A stretch of 64,000 nt of DNA, from assembly GCF_003813865.1 (NCBI RefSeq), contig NZ_RMVG01000002.1, positions 248,001 through 312,000 on the forward strand, written 5' to 3'. Below the pieces are notes generated by a model. The model saw only the letters and a program-made list of their open reading frames with translations, was not told where the DNA came from and did no database searches. Shown here one piece after another: positions 54,405-62,767 of the stretch (position 1 is its first letter; each line of letters starts with the position of its first letter). Origin of the DNA: Candidatus Pantoea deserta (GTDB taxonomy: Bacteria > Pseudomonadota > Gammaproteobacteria > Enterobacterales > Enterobacteriaceae). The position numbers and the translations under genes were made by a program.

Positions 54405-55925
54405 TTACTTCAGACCCAGTTTTCGCGCCAGGCGGTGAAGATTGCCCGGATCGAGTGCCAGCTGTCGCGCGGTTTTGGCCCAGACTTTCCCGCTGTTTTC
54501 ATAGGCATACTTAATGTACTCATACTGAAACTGTCGAGTGGCGTCAGCCAGGCTGGTTACTGGCTGCGGCGTCGCGAGGAGGGGCAGCGCGGCGCCAGAG
54601 GAGGCTTCGCCTTCAAGGCTAAAGTGCTGAGGCAGCAACAGGATCTCTCCGCTGCGTGACTCCGCCTGCGCGATGATAACCGCGCGGTAGATAGCGTGCT
54701 CCAGCTCGCGCACGTTTCCCGGCCAGCTTGCCGCTTCAAGCAAGGCGCTGGCGGCCGGGCTGAGCGCGATGCTTGCCAGGCCGAACTTTATTCGGCACTT
54801 TTCACAGAAATAGCCGGCAAGCAGCACGATGTCGTCGCGACGCTCATGCAGCGGAGGCACGAGCAGCGGGAAAACGCTGAGCCGGTGATAAAGATCCGCT
54901 CTGAATTTGCCATCCGTCACCGCTTTGCGCATATCCATATTGGTCGCCGCGATGATGCGTACATCGACGGTCAGGGCTTTATCTTCGCCCACGCGCTGTA
55001 GATCGCCATACTGAAGCACGCGCAGCAGCTTGGCCTGTAGCGAGAGCGGCAGTTCGCCGATTTCATCAAGAAACAGCGTGCCTTTGTCTGCCAGCTCGAA
55101 TTTGCCTGGCCGGTCGTGAATCGCCCCGGTGAAAGCGCCTTTGACATGACCAAACAGCTCGCTCTCCGCGACAGACTCCGGCAGCGCGGCACAGTTAAGA
55201 TAAATCAGTGGCTGCGCGGCGCGGTGGGAGAGGCGGTGAACCGCCTGGGCGACAAGCTCCTTGCCTGTCCCCGTCTCACCCATAATCAATACGCTCAGGT
55301 CAGAAGGGGCGACCGCGGCGATCTCTTTTTTCAGATGGGCCAGCGGCGCGGATTCTCCGACGATCTGCATCTCCTTACGCTCTTCTGGCCGTACAGGTTG
55401 CGGCATAAAAGAGGAGGCCGGCTTTTCTAACTGCTCCACCAGCAGAGCATTGTTCAGCGCGCCCGCGGTCAGGCTGGCCAGCACGCGCAGCTCCTCGTCG
55501 CTGTAATCATCGAACTGGTGCGCGTCCATGCCGTCCAGGGTCAGGGCGCCGATCAGCGTCTGTCCCGCAAACAGCGGCATGCCGACGCACGCATGAACGT
55601 GAAGTTCGCCCTGTTCAGGGATCAAGCCGTCGTAGGGGTCGGGCAGATCGTTATCCGCAGGAAAGCGCACCACATCGCCTGCACGCGCGATCGCCTCCAG
55701 ACGCGGATGCGCATCGAGACTAAACCGGCGTCCCATCACGTCAGGGGCCAGTCCCGCGGTAGCCAGCGGCCTGAACTGCTGATTTTCATAGCGTAACAGG
55801 GCGGTCGCATCGCAGTTCAACGCCTGATGGATGCCTTTAATCATCTGCATAAAACGGTCGCGCTCGCGCACGCCATTCTGAATATCTACCGCCAGCGCCG
55901 CCAGAGTATCGACTGAGAGAGCCAT
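54405..55925 (-). CDS. norR: NorR, nitric-oxide-sensing sigma-54 activator
   Basis: NorR senses NO at a non-heme iron and activates sigma-54 promoters. The N-terminal GAF domain keeps the residues known or proposed to hold the iron in E. coli NorR (Arg75, Asp96, Asp99, Cys113, Asp131, same numbering). The AAA+ domain has Walker A GETGTGKE (216-223), the sigma-54-contacting GAFTGA (263-268) and the arginine-finger region. A Fis-type helix-turn-helix ends the protein ([21 protein letters not shown], split by its turn). ATG 55925 aligns with E. coli; upstream codons overlap the NorR sites. It is divergent from a small operon and from norV beyond it. Confidence 0.95.
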   Translation of the reverse strand: MALSVDTLAALAVDIQNGVRERDRFMQMIKGIHQALNCDATALLRYENQQFRPLATAGLAPDVMGRRFSLDAHPRLEAIARAGDVVRFPADNDLPDPYDGLIPEQGELHVHACVGMPLFAGQTLIGALTLDGMDAHQFDDYSDEELRVLASLTAGALNNALLVEQLEKPASSFMPQPVRPEERKEMQIVGESAPLAHLKKEIAAVAPSDLSVLIMGETGTGKELVAQAVHRLSHRAAQPLIYLNCAALPESVAESELFGHVKGAFTGAIHDRPGKFELADKGTLFLDEIGELPLSLQAKLLRVLQYGDLQRVGEDKALTVDVRIIAATNMDMRKAVTDGKFRADLYHRLSVFPLLVPPLHERRDDIVLLAGYFCEKCRIKFGLASIALSPAASALLEAASWPGNVRELEHAIYRAVIIAQAESRSGEILLLPQHFSLEGEASSGAALPLLATPQPVTSLADATRQFQYEYIKYAYENSGKVWAKTARQLALDPGNLHRLARKLGLK

Positions 55926-55928
55926 AGT

Positions 55929-55981
55929 GTCACCTGAACAAGTCATGTCTGAATAACAATAGAGGCCATTGTTATAAATAC
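55929..55981 (+). promoter_or_regulatory. Three NorR-type enhancer sites (first set)
   Basis: Three copies of the NorR core GT-N7-AC occur between norR and the first forward gene: GTCACCTGAAC (55929-55939), GTCTGAATAAC (55947-55957) and GTTATAAATAC (55971-55981). They start 18 and 24 bases apart. They lie 44-96 bases upstream of a -24/-12 promoter. The core is short, but the triple with regular spacing, next to norR, is convincing. Confidence 0.78.
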
Positions 55982-56024
55982 CATGCTGATTTTGCCTTTT
56001 GAGCTGAATCAATTACTTAACAAG

Positions 56025-56039
56025 TGGCACGGAATATGC
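56025..56039 (+). promoter_or_regulatory. Sigma-54 promoter of the small-protein/yeaR operon
   Basis: The sequence TGGCACGGAATATGC fits the sigma-54 -24/-12 consensus (TGGCACG-N4-TTGC) with one change in the -12 element. It lies 38 bases upstream of the first ATG, with three NorR-type sites upstream of it. Confidence 0.82.
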
Positions 56040-56076
56040 GTGATGAGCGTAGTGAAGAGCATTAAGGAGCATAACC

Positions 56077-56334
56077 ATGTCCAGCCCTGTAATGAGAAAT
56101 ACGCTCAGCGCAAAACAGATTACAGCCCTCGCCAGCGCGCTGCGCTGGGCGGCGTTCGGCGGCCGCCGGAGGCCTGATTTTACCTGTTACCAGCCCTCGC
56201 CGGACCGGCTGCATTTTGCAACCGAATATCGCGGACGCAAAGCCTGGGTAGAGGTAGATATTCCCTGCACGCCGCTGTCGCTGCTGATTGCCGGTTCACT
56301 CCTGTTGCAGCAGCTTAATACGTATGTCGGGTGA
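56077..56334 (+). CDS. Unknown 85-residue protein, first gene of the NorR/sigma-54 operon
   Basis: The start has AAGGAG upstream and follows a sigma-54 promoter, which supports a real gene. The protein has a basic GGRRRP segment in the middle and then FTCYQPSPDRLHFATEYRGRKAWVEVDI, split by a turn. A hydrophobic C-terminal helix follows (LSLLIAGSLLLQQL). I do not recognise a family. The stop is four bases before the next start, so it is tightly coupled to the following gene. Its context points to a role during NO stress (inference). Confidence 0.75.
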   Translation: MSSPVMRNTLSAKQITALASALRWAAFGGRRRPDFTCYQPSPDRLHFATEYRGRKAWVEVDIPCTPLSLLIAGSLLLQQLNTYVG

Positions 56335-56338
56335 CACT

Positions 56339-56572
56339 ATGACGCATCTTGATGAAGTGATTACCGCAGTCGACGCTGCCATTGCCCGCAACGTTATTCG
56401 CGAGATGAATGTGCTGCTGTGCGAACTCAGCGAAGACAGCAGGCTGACGCGCGAAGAGCGCTTTACCCAGCAGCAGCGCCTGCGCATTGCCGTTTTCAAA
56501 CACAGCGCTGAGAAACAGGCGCTCGCCGAACAGCGCCGTCACTGGCTAGCGCGCGGCGGCATCATTCATTAA
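56339..56572 (+). CDS. Unknown 77-residue helical protein, second gene of the NorR/sigma-54 operon
   Basis: The 77-residue protein is charged and predicted largely helical (THLDEVITAVDAAIARN, LTREERFTQQQRLRIAVFK). It ends with RRHWLARGGIIH. It contains a single Cys (LLCELSED) and no membrane segment. It starts at ATG 56339, four bases after the previous stop, and is followed 12 bases later by the yeaR-like gene, which has AAAGGAGG just before it. I do not recognise a family. Confidence 0.72.
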   Translation: MTHLDEVITAVDAAIARNVIREMNVLLCELSEDSRLTREERFTQQQRLRIAVFKHSAEKQALAEQRRHWLARGGIIH

Positions 56573-56584
56573 AGGAGGCCCACT

Positions 56585-56941
56585 ATGGCTCGCAGCATTC
56601 CTGAGCATTTTGTTCATACCCGTTCTACGCCTTTCTGGAACAAAGAGAGCGTGCCCAACGCGCTTTTGACCCGTCACAACACAAAAAAAGGGGTATTCGG
56701 TCGCCTCTCCGTGATGCGCGGCGCGGTGAAATATATTGGCTATGCCAGTGAAAAGGCGTCTGAACATGAGATGACGCTGATCGTTAACGCCGGAGAGTTT
56801 GGCATTAGTCCGCCGCAGTACTGGCATCGTATTGAGCTGCTGACCGACGACAGCTGTTTCAATATTGATTTTTTCGCCGACCCCGATGTCGCCCTGACGG
56901 GCAAAGGCATTGAGCGCGAGGTGCATATTCCAGCGGCCTGA
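56585..56941 (+). CDS. yeaR: YeaR homologue (DUF1971/TehB-N-like cupin)
   Basis: The 118-residue protein matches E. coli YeaR, sharing HTRSTPFWNKE, LSVMRGAVKYIGYA, and the cupin-like FGISPPQYWHRIE with DDSCFNIDFFADP. In E. coli yeaR-yoaG is induced by nitrate and NO through NarL and NsrR. Here the gene is third in an operon behind a sigma-54/NorR promoter, so NO control is kept but through a different regulator (inference). Function of YeaR is unknown; related domains occur in tellurite-resistance proteins. Confidence 0.88.
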   Translation: MARSIPEHFVHTRSTPFWNKESVPNALLTRHNTKKGVFGRLSVMRGAVKYIGYASEKASEHEMTLIVNAGEFGISPPQYWHRIELLTDDSCFNIDFFADPDVALTGKGIEREVHIPAA

Positions 56942-56993
56942 ACGTGGCCGTCTGCCTCGCCCACAGCGGCGGCTTTTTCAGGCTTTGCGCATT

Positions 56994-57047
56994 GTCTTTA
57001 AGACAGCGCCTTGTGAATACAACATTATTTTTCATTGTGTTTTAAAC
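56994..57047 (+). promoter_or_regulatory. Three NorR-type enhancer sites (second set, norV)
   Basis: GT-N7-AC cores occur at 56994-57004 (GTCTTTAAGAC), 57013-57023 (GTGAATACAAC) and 57037-57047 (GTGTTTTAAAC). They start 19 and 24 bases apart, nearly the same spacing as the set upstream of the small operon. They sit 44-97 bases upstream of a -24/-12 promoter. Confidence 0.82.
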
Positions 57048-57090
57048 AAGATTTGCAATAAATATTATTTACAATCAAACAGATAAATAA

Positions 57091-57106
57091 TGGCACGCTG
57101 GATGCA
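57091..57106 (+). promoter_or_regulatory. Sigma-54 promoter of norV
   Basis: TGGCACGCTGGATGCA matches the -24/-12 consensus TGGCACG-N4-[A/T]TGCA. It lies about 40 bases upstream of the norV ATG, as in E. coli norVW. Confidence 0.9.
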
Positions 57107-57146
57107 ATGCATTAAGAACATTCACCTTAAGCTAACAGGGCATCTG

Positions 57147-58604
57147 ATGAACATTCATGTCAAAAACAACATTTTTTGGGTCGGCAAACGTGACTGGGAA
57201 GTCGAGCACTTTCACGGCAAAGAGTTCAAAATGCAGCGCGGCACCAGCTACAACAGCTACCTTATCCGCGAAGAAAAAAACGTTCTGATTGATACCGTCG
57301 ACTTCAGGTTTCGCAGCGATTTCGTGAAAAATCTCAGCGAAGAGATCGATGTGAAAAACATCGACGCCATCGTTATCAACCATGCGGAGGAAGATCACGC
57401 CGGAGCACTGGCTGAATTAATGGCGCTGATTCCAGGCACGCCGATTTACTGCACCGCCAACGGCGTAGATTCGATCAACGGTCATCACCACCATCCCGAA
57501 TGGAACTTCAAGGTGGTGAGCACCGGCGACTCGCTCGATATTGGCAACGGCAAAAAACTGATCTTCGTTGAAACGCCGATGCTGCACTGGCCGGACAGCA
57601 TGATGACCTATATGACGGAAGACGCGGTGCTGTTCAGCAATGACGCTTTCGGCCAGCACTACTGCGATGAACATCTGTTTAACGATGAGGTCGATCAGCA
57701 GGAGTTGTTTGACCAGTGCCAGCGCTACTTTTCAAACATCCTGACGCCTTTTGCGCGCCTGGTGACGGCGAAGATCCATGAGATCCTCGGTTTTAACCTG
57801 CCGCTGAGTATGATCGCCACCTCCCACGGCGTGGTGTGGCGCGACAACCCGGTGCAGATTGTTGAACGCTATCTGGCATGGGCAGCCGATTATCAGGAGG
57901 ATCGCATCACGCTGTTTTATGATGCGATGTCGAGTAATACCCGCATGATGGCAGACGCCATCGCCCAGGGGATCCGCGAAACCGATCCGCGCGTCGCCGT
58001 TAAGGTCTACAACCTCTCCACCCACGATAAAAACGAGATCATCACCTCCTGCTTCCGCTCAAAAGGCATTCTGGTCGGCTCCTCCACAATGAACAATGTG
58101 ATGATGCCGAAGGTAGCCGGCATGCTGGAAGAGATCACCGGTCTCAGGTTCCGCAATAAACGCGCGTCGGCATTCGGCTCCTTTGGCTGGACGGGCGGTG
58201 CCGTTGACCGCGTCGCCACCCGGTTGCAGGACGCGGGTTTTGAGATGGCTATCGCCCTGAAGATCAAGTGGCGTCCCGATCTCTCCTCGCTGGAAGCCTG
58301 CCGTGAACACGGCCGTCGTATCGCCCGCGAATGGGCGCTTTCCCCTGTCCCTGCGGCTGATAGCGCTGCGGCGAAGATAGCTGCCGCCGCGCCCGTCAGC
58401 AGCCGCGACGATGGCATGACGGAAGCGGAGCGTTCAGGCAGCCAGAAAATGATTTGCACCGTATGCCAGTGGGTTTACGACCCGTACGAGGGCGAAACTG
58501 GTCAGAAGGCCGCGTCAGGCACGCCGTGGGAAGCGGTGCCGGACGATTTTTTATGCCCTGGCTGCTCGCTGGGTAAATCCGTGTTCGATCCTTATGAGGG
58601 TTAA
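57147..58604 (+). CDS. norV: NorV, flavorubredoxin nitric oxide reductase
   Basis: NorV reduces NO to N2O under low oxygen. The 485-residue protein has a beta-lactamase-like di-iron domain with ligands His79, Glu81, Asp83, His147, Asp166 and His227. An FMN-binding flavodoxin domain (about 254-395) follows, then a C-terminal rubredoxin domain with Cys437, Cys440, Cys470 and Cys473. All centres look intact. It is driven by the sigma-54 promoter upstream. Its NADH-dependent partner NorW, which normally reduces the rubredoxin, is broken just downstream. Confidence 0.97.
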   Translation: MNIHVKNNIFWVGKRDWEVEHFHGKEFKMQRGTSYNSYLIREEKNVLIDTVDFRFRSDFVKNLSEEIDVKNIDAIVINHAEEDHAGALAELMALIPGTPIYCTANGVDSINGHHHHPEWNFKVVSTGDSLDIGNGKKLIFVETPMLHWPDSMMTYMTEDAVLFSNDAFGQHYCDEHLFNDEVDQQELFDQCQRYFSNILTPFARLVTAKIHEILGFNLPLSMIATSHGVVWRDNPVQIVERYLAWAADYQEDRITLFYDAMSSNTRMMADAIAQGIRETDPRVAVKVYNLSTHDKNEIITSCFRSKGILVGSSTMNNVMMPKVAGMLEEITGLRFRNKRASAFGSFGWTGGAVDRVATRLQDAGFEMAIALKIKWRPDLSSLEACREHGRRIAREWALSPVPAADSAAAKIAAAAPVSSRDDGMTEAERSGSQKMICTVCQWVYDPYEGETGQKAASGTPWEAVPDDFLCPGCSLGKSVFDPYEG

Positions 58605-58608
58605 CCCT

Positions 58609-58928
58609 GTGCCGGCAGATATGGTTATTACCGGCTCCGGCTTCGCCGCCCGGCAACGGGTGAAATGCATCCGCCAGCGGGATAAAACCGTGCCGCTTCG
58701 CCTTATCGCCGCCGACAGCTGCAATGAATATCACAAGCCTGAGCTAAGCCATGTGTTGAGTACCGGCCAGGGCGCCGACGCCTTAACCCGCCAGACGGCA
58801 GTGGCGTGGGCGGAAAGCCAGAACATCATGCTGCATCCTTTCACTTCGGGGCGTCGCTTAGCCAGCGGACGATCGTGCCCCATTTGATGACCAACAACGG
58901 AAAGCAGCCACTGCGTCAGGCTGGATAA
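58609..58928 (+). pseudogene. norW: norW remnant (NADH:flavorubredoxin reductase, truncated and frameshifted)
   Basis: Just after norV, the frame from GTG 58609 reads [20 protein letters not shown] and [20 protein letters not shown] (separate adjacent segments), a clear match to the NorW N-terminus. It runs to about 58850 and stops at 58887. A second frame then continues with [11 protein letters not shown] up to a stop at 58926-58928, which fits the next part of NorW after a frameshift. Only about 100 of 377 codons remain. The NAD- and most of the FAD-binding regions are gone, so no active reductase can be made here. Confidence 0.88.
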
Positions 58929-58974
58929 TGACCGGCCTGCCGCGCGCCAGTCTCTTCTCTGAACAGGACATATA

Positions 58975-59262
58975 ATGAATAACGCTGACACCTCAACGGC
59001 AGTGACTCTGCATAATCCCTCATCCTGCACCTGCGGCAGAATGATCTGGCTGAGCACGCACTGCGATTTTTTCGCGCTGAACCTGGGGACGAGCGATCGC
59101 GAGGCGCATATCGAAGCGGCCCTCGGTCCGGCCAGCAGCAGCGTTCAGTTTCACCCGGAACAGCTGAAAGAAGTGGTCGCCGATCTGTTTTGGCAGATGT
59201 GGCACGTCTGGGAGCCTGCTGAGGGGATGAAAGTCACGAGACAGACAGGCGCCGCGCAGTGA
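58975..59262 (+). CDS. Hypothetical small protein downstream of the norW remnant
   Basis: The 95-residue protein begins MNNADTSTAVTLHNPSSCTC and contains three Cys near the N-terminus (CTCGRMIWLSTHC). A Trp-rich segment follows (DLFWQMWHVWEPAEG). It could be read from the norV transcript. I do not recognise a family. The start has only a moderate GGA-type ribosome-binding site, so the call is tentative. Confidence 0.55.
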   Translation: MNNADTSTAVTLHNPSSCTCGRMIWLSTHCDFFALNLGTSDREAHIEAALGPASSSVQFHPEQLKEVVADLFWQMWHVWEPAEGMKVTRQTGAAQ

Positions 59263-59352
59263 ACGCGCCCGTAAACGCAAAGAGGCCCGCAGCGACGGTC
59301 CATCCCTGTAGAATAACAGGCTTTCAGCCCTTAACCTGGAACCGCCCGCACT

Positions 59353-60258
59353 ATGAAGCCGATGGCGTTGAATTTTGACCTTACCGATCTCTATGCTTTT
59401 CAGGCGCTGGCCACCTTCAAAAGCTTTAACGCCGCCGCCGAAGCCGTTCATATCTCTCAGCCTGCGCTCAGCCGACGCATCGATAAGCTGGAAACCTCGC
59501 TTGGCGTAAAGCTCTTCGAAAGAACCACCCGTCGGGTCAGCCTGACGCTGGCCGGGCGACGTTTTGCGCCGCGCGCGCAGCAGCTGCTGAAAGATCTGGA
59601 AAGCGCGGTCGCTGAAGTCGGCGACCTCCATGCCAGTCGCACCGGGCTGGTAACGGTGGCCTGCGTGCCTTCGGCCGCCTACTATTTTATGCCGAAGGTC
59701 ATTGCGCAGTTCCAGTCGCTCTATCCGCGCGTGCGTATCAAACTTATCGATTCCAGCGCCGGCGATGTCTACGACGCCGTTGTCACAGGGCAGGCGGATT
59801 TTGGCCTCAGCTTTACCGGCGCGCCCCAGCCCGATGTGCGCTTTATCCCGCTGGTGGATGAGTCCTATGTCGCGGTCTGCCCGCATACGCATCCGCTGGC
59901 GGCTAAGCGCAGCCTGACCTGGCGGGAGTTTTATCAGCATCCCTATGTCTGGCTGGATAAAACCTCCGGCAATCGCAACCTGCTTGATCAGGCGCTGGCG
60001 GGCATTGTTCCGGAGCGTCCCGGCGTCTGCGAGACGCGTCATGTCACAACGCTGCTGGGGATGGTGGAGGCTGGGCTGGGTATCGCCGCGGTGCCCGCGA
60101 TGGCAATGCCAAAATCGGGCCACCCGTCTTTGTCGGTGCTCAGGCTGACAGAGCCTGTGGTGCGTCGTACGGTCGGCATCGTGAAGTGCACCGGACAAGA
60201 GCTGTCGCATCTTGCCGGTGAGCTGGAGCAGATGATTATTGCGGCCAATCTTCCCTAG
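59353..60258 (+). CDS. LysR-type regulator
   Basis: The 301-residue protein has the helix-turn-helix KSFNAAAEAVHISQPALSRRI, the linker LFERTTRRVSLTLAG and an effector-binding domain with CVPSAAYYFMPKVIAQF. It is convergent with the citA-like transporter gene 34 bases away, so control of that gene is possible. That is weaker evidence than a divergent pair. The start may be the first or third ATG-type codon (MKPMALNF). Confidence 0.86.
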   Translation: MKPMALNFDLTDLYAFQALATFKSFNAAAEAVHISQPALSRRIDKLETSLGVKLFERTTRRVSLTLAGRRFAPRAQQLLKDLESAVAEVGDLHASRTGLVTVACVPSAAYYFMPKVIAQFQSLYPRVRIKLIDSSAGDVYDAVVTGQADFGLSFTGAPQPDVRFIPLVDESYVAVCPHTHPLAAKRSLTWREFYQHPYVWLDKTSGNRNLLDQALAGIVPERPGVCETRHVTTLLGMVEAGLGIAAVPAMAMPKSGHPSLSVLRLTEPVVRRTVGIVKCTGQELSHLAGELEQMIIAANLP

Positions 60259-60291
60259 CCGCAGGCGACCTGCCAGCGGCGACGGCTGAGG

Positions 60292-61605
60292 TCAGCCGTA
60301 GGTCTTTTTCGCTGCGGGATGATGGGTCGCCGCCTCTTGCTTATAAAGAAACAGGGTCGCCAGAAGCGCGCAGACGGCGGCGAAGCTCATCCACAAGCCT
60401 GGGGCTGCTTTATCACCGGTCACTTCAATCAGCGCCGTGGAGATCGCGGGCGTAAAGCCGCCAAACAGCGCCGTGGCGAGGCTATACGCCAGTGAGAATC
60501 CGGCGACTCTGACAGAGACCGGCATGATTTCCGTTAAGGCCGGGATCATGGCGCCGTTGTAGAGACCGTAAATAAATGACAGCCACAGTAAAACGCCCAG
60601 CATGCTGTAAAAACTGGGGTCGGCGGCGAGATATTTAAGCGCCGGGTAAGAGGTGGCAATGGCGATCAGCGCCATGGCGACCAGCACGGGTTTACGGCCA
60701 TAGCGATCGGATATGGCTCCGCCGATCGGCAGCCAGATAAAATTGGAGACCGCCACCAGCAGCGTGACCAGCAGGCTGTCTGAGGCGCTTAACATTAATA
60801 CCTTTTTGCCAAAGGTGGGGGCGTAAACGGTAATTAAATAGAAGGCCGTTGTCGTCATCGCCACCATCAGCATACCGGCAATCACGGTTCGCCAGTTGCC
60901 GAGCAGCGTTTTAAATACCTGCTGCATGGCGGGATGCTGACGACGCGCGCTGAAATCCTGCGTCTCTTCAAGCTTGCGGCGCAGAAAGAAAATAAAGGGC
61001 ACAATCAAACAGCCGAACAGGAAAGGGATACGCCATCCCCATTCGCGAATCGCACTCTCTTCCATCAGCGCATTCAGGGCAAAGCCCATCGCGGCAGCCA
61101 CCATAATCGCCACCTGCTGACTGCCGGACTGCCAGCTGGTATAGAAGCCTTTTCTGCCCGGCGTGGCGATTTCAGACAGATAAACAGAAACGCCGCCTAA
61201 CTCCGCCCCTGCGGAAAAGCCCTGCAATAAGCGCCCCAGCAGAACAATCAGCGAGGCCCAGTAGCCAATTGCCTGATAAGAGGGGATAAGGACGATCAGG
61301 AAGGTGCCCATCGCCATAATCGACAGCGTGACGATCAGGCCTTTTCGTCTGCCGACTTTATCGATATAGGCGCCCAGCACCACCGCGCCAATCGGCCGCA
61401 TCAGAAACCCTGCGCCGAAAACGGCAAAAGTCAGCATAAGCGAAGCAAACTCGCTGCTGGTCGGGAAAAAGGTATGCGCAATATAGGTGGCGTAAAAGCC
61501 AAACAGGAAAAAATCAAACTGCTCAAGAAAGTTTCCCGAAGTGACGCGCACAATCGCGCCAGCCCGGTTGCGTACAGCGGTTGAAGATTCAGAGGTTGTT
61601 TGCAT
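60292..61605 (-). CDS. citA: CitA-like citrate/tricarballylate:proton symporter (MHS family)
   Basis: The 437-residue major facilitator protein closely resembles enterobacterial CitA/TcuC. Shared stretches include [39 protein letters not shown] and [37 protein letters not shown] and [10 protein letters not shown] follow. Twelve transmembrane segments are visible. Known relatives carry citrate or tricarballylate with protons. No tcuA/tcuB dehydrogenase genes or citrate lyase genes are adjacent, so citrate import for aerobic use is the simplest reading. Confidence 0.88.
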   Translation of the reverse strand: MQTTSESSTAVRNRAGAIVRVTSGNFLEQFDFFLFGFYATYIAHTFFPTSSEFASLMLTFAVFGAGFLMRPIGAVVLGAYIDKVGRRKGLIVTLSIMAMGTFLIVLIPSYQAIGYWASLIVLLGRLLQGFSAGAELGGVSVYLSEIATPGRKGFYTSWQSGSQQVAIMVAAAMGFALNALMEESAIREWGWRIPFLFGCLIVPFIFFLRRKLEETQDFSARRQHPAMQQVFKTLLGNWRTVIAGMLMVAMTTTAFYLITVYAPTFGKKVLMLSASDSLLVTLLVAVSNFIWLPIGGAISDRYGRKPVLVAMALIAIATSYPALKYLAADPSFYSMLGVLLWLSFIYGLYNGAMIPALTEIMPVSVRVAGFSLAYSLATALFGGFTPAISTALIEVTGDKAAPGLWMSFAAVCALLATLFLYKQEAATHHPAAKKTYG

Positions 61606-62021
61606 TGACAGCTCCAGCGTTTACGTAATGTTAATGATTCATTACTTTGTTGTGACTCAAGACTGAAGCAGGAAGGCGAGGGCAATAAGTGCAATTAGCG
61701 TATCGATTAATGCGTTTCATGCATTAATCAGCAGGCGCTGGCGGATAAGCGCCGATGGCGGCTGGCTCAGACGCGCGCTCGCCGCGTGAAAAGGCCAGAG
61801 ATTCGATGTCTGGATTCGTGACCGGCTTCATACCGTGACGACACAGCGCAACGACGGGCGCGCGGGGCGTAGAGCCTGATCCTGTTGGCTTCACGTCTTC
61901 TCTCAGGCACACTACCGGCAGCTACACTTATCCGATAGCGCGCGCTGCTCTCGACGCGTTTCTCTTCGGCACCGATCAGCAGCGCACCCCCCACCTTCGC
62001 CACACCACAAGAGGAATGACC
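61606..62021. other. citA upstream region with two inverted repeats
   Basis: No gene is supported in these 416 bases. Two dyads lie upstream of citA. GTAATG...CATTAC at 61626-61646 contains the palindrome AATGATTCATT, and GATTAATGC-N7-GCATTAATC lies at 61705-61729. They share the element TTAATG and could be operators for a citA regulator. A GGCGCT/AGCGCC stem occurs near 61735. Confidence 0.5.
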
Positions 62022-62588
62022 ATGGCTACAGGACCCCTGAACGCAGACGAAATCGAGTGGATGGAAGATGTGTTAATGGCGCACGACAGCGAAGATGGCC
62101 TGATCGACATCAGCGAGCTGGATGGACTCTTCACTGCCGCGCTCTCCAGTCCCTCGCCGCTGGCGCTGGATGCGATGAAGCCGGTTATCTGGGGCGAGAC
62201 CGCGCCGCAGTGGGACGATCCGGCGGATGAGCAGCGTTTCAATACGCTGGCGGCCCAGATGATGAATGACATCGCCGAGCGCCTTAGTCGCTATCCTGAG
62301 CAGTTTGAGCCGCTGTTTGGCTACCGTGAAATGGACGGACGGGAACTGCTGGTGGTGGAAGAGTGGTGCTTTGGCTATATGACGGGCGTGGCGCTGGCTG
62401 ACTGGCCTGAACTGCCTGCGGAGCTACAGCCGTCGCTTCAGGCCATTGCGCTGCATGGCGATGTTAACGAAGTGGAGAAGCTCGACGGTATGGATGAGAT
62501 CACCTATCTGCAAAGTACCGACGCGATTCAACCGGCGGCGCTGCGTCTCTATAACCACTGGCACGGCAAAACCGCCGCGATTCACTAA
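62022..62588 (+). CDS. YecA/YgfB-family (UPF0149) protein
   Basis: The 188-residue acidic protein has the UPF0149 pattern: LDGLFTAALSSP near residue 32, and EEWCFGYMTGVALADWPEL near residue 120. It lacks the C-terminal SEC-C zinc motif of E. coli YecA. The ATG at 62022 has GAGG upstream; an ATG two codons earlier is also possible. It is monocistronic. Function is unknown. Confidence 0.85.
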   Translation: MATGPLNADEIEWMEDVLMAHDSEDGLIDISELDGLFTAALSSPSPLALDAMKPVIWGETAPQWDDPADEQRFNTLAAQMMNDIAERLSRYPEQFEPLFGYREMDGRELLVVEEWCFGYMTGVALADWPELPAELQPSLQAIALHGDVNEVEKLDGMDEITYLQSTDAIQPAALRLYNHWHGKTAAIH

Positions 62589-62706
62589 AGGTTTCTGGCG
62601 GCAGAAGCGTCAGGCAACGTCCCCTGCGGCAGAAACTCACGGGGTTGCCCGACGCGGCGCGCTGGCCCATCTGCGGGAGCGCCGCTGTGAGGCGGCGCGT
62701 TGTTTT

Positions 62707-62747
62707 CGCGCGGGGCAGGCGGGCAATCCGGCCTGCTTGCCCGCGCG
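62707..62747. other. Large imperfect stem-loop between convergent genes
   Basis: The arms CGCGCGGGGCAGGC and GCCTGCTTGCCCGCGCG pair with a short bulge around a 10-base loop. It lies between the ends of the YecA-like gene and the AI-2E-type gene, and may stop or protect both transcripts. There is no T-run. Confidence 0.5.
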
Positions 62748-62767
62748 GTCAGGCTGTCAGCCGCGCG

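Noticed and set aside
58929..58974. Possible further norW sequence beyond the second fragment
   Set aside because: No NAD-binding or C-terminal NorW motif can be read in any frame before the next gene.
59020..60210. A 396-codon open frame on the reverse strand
   Set aside because: It is antisense to an intact LysR gene and spans the neighbouring gene; composition is that of a shadow frame.
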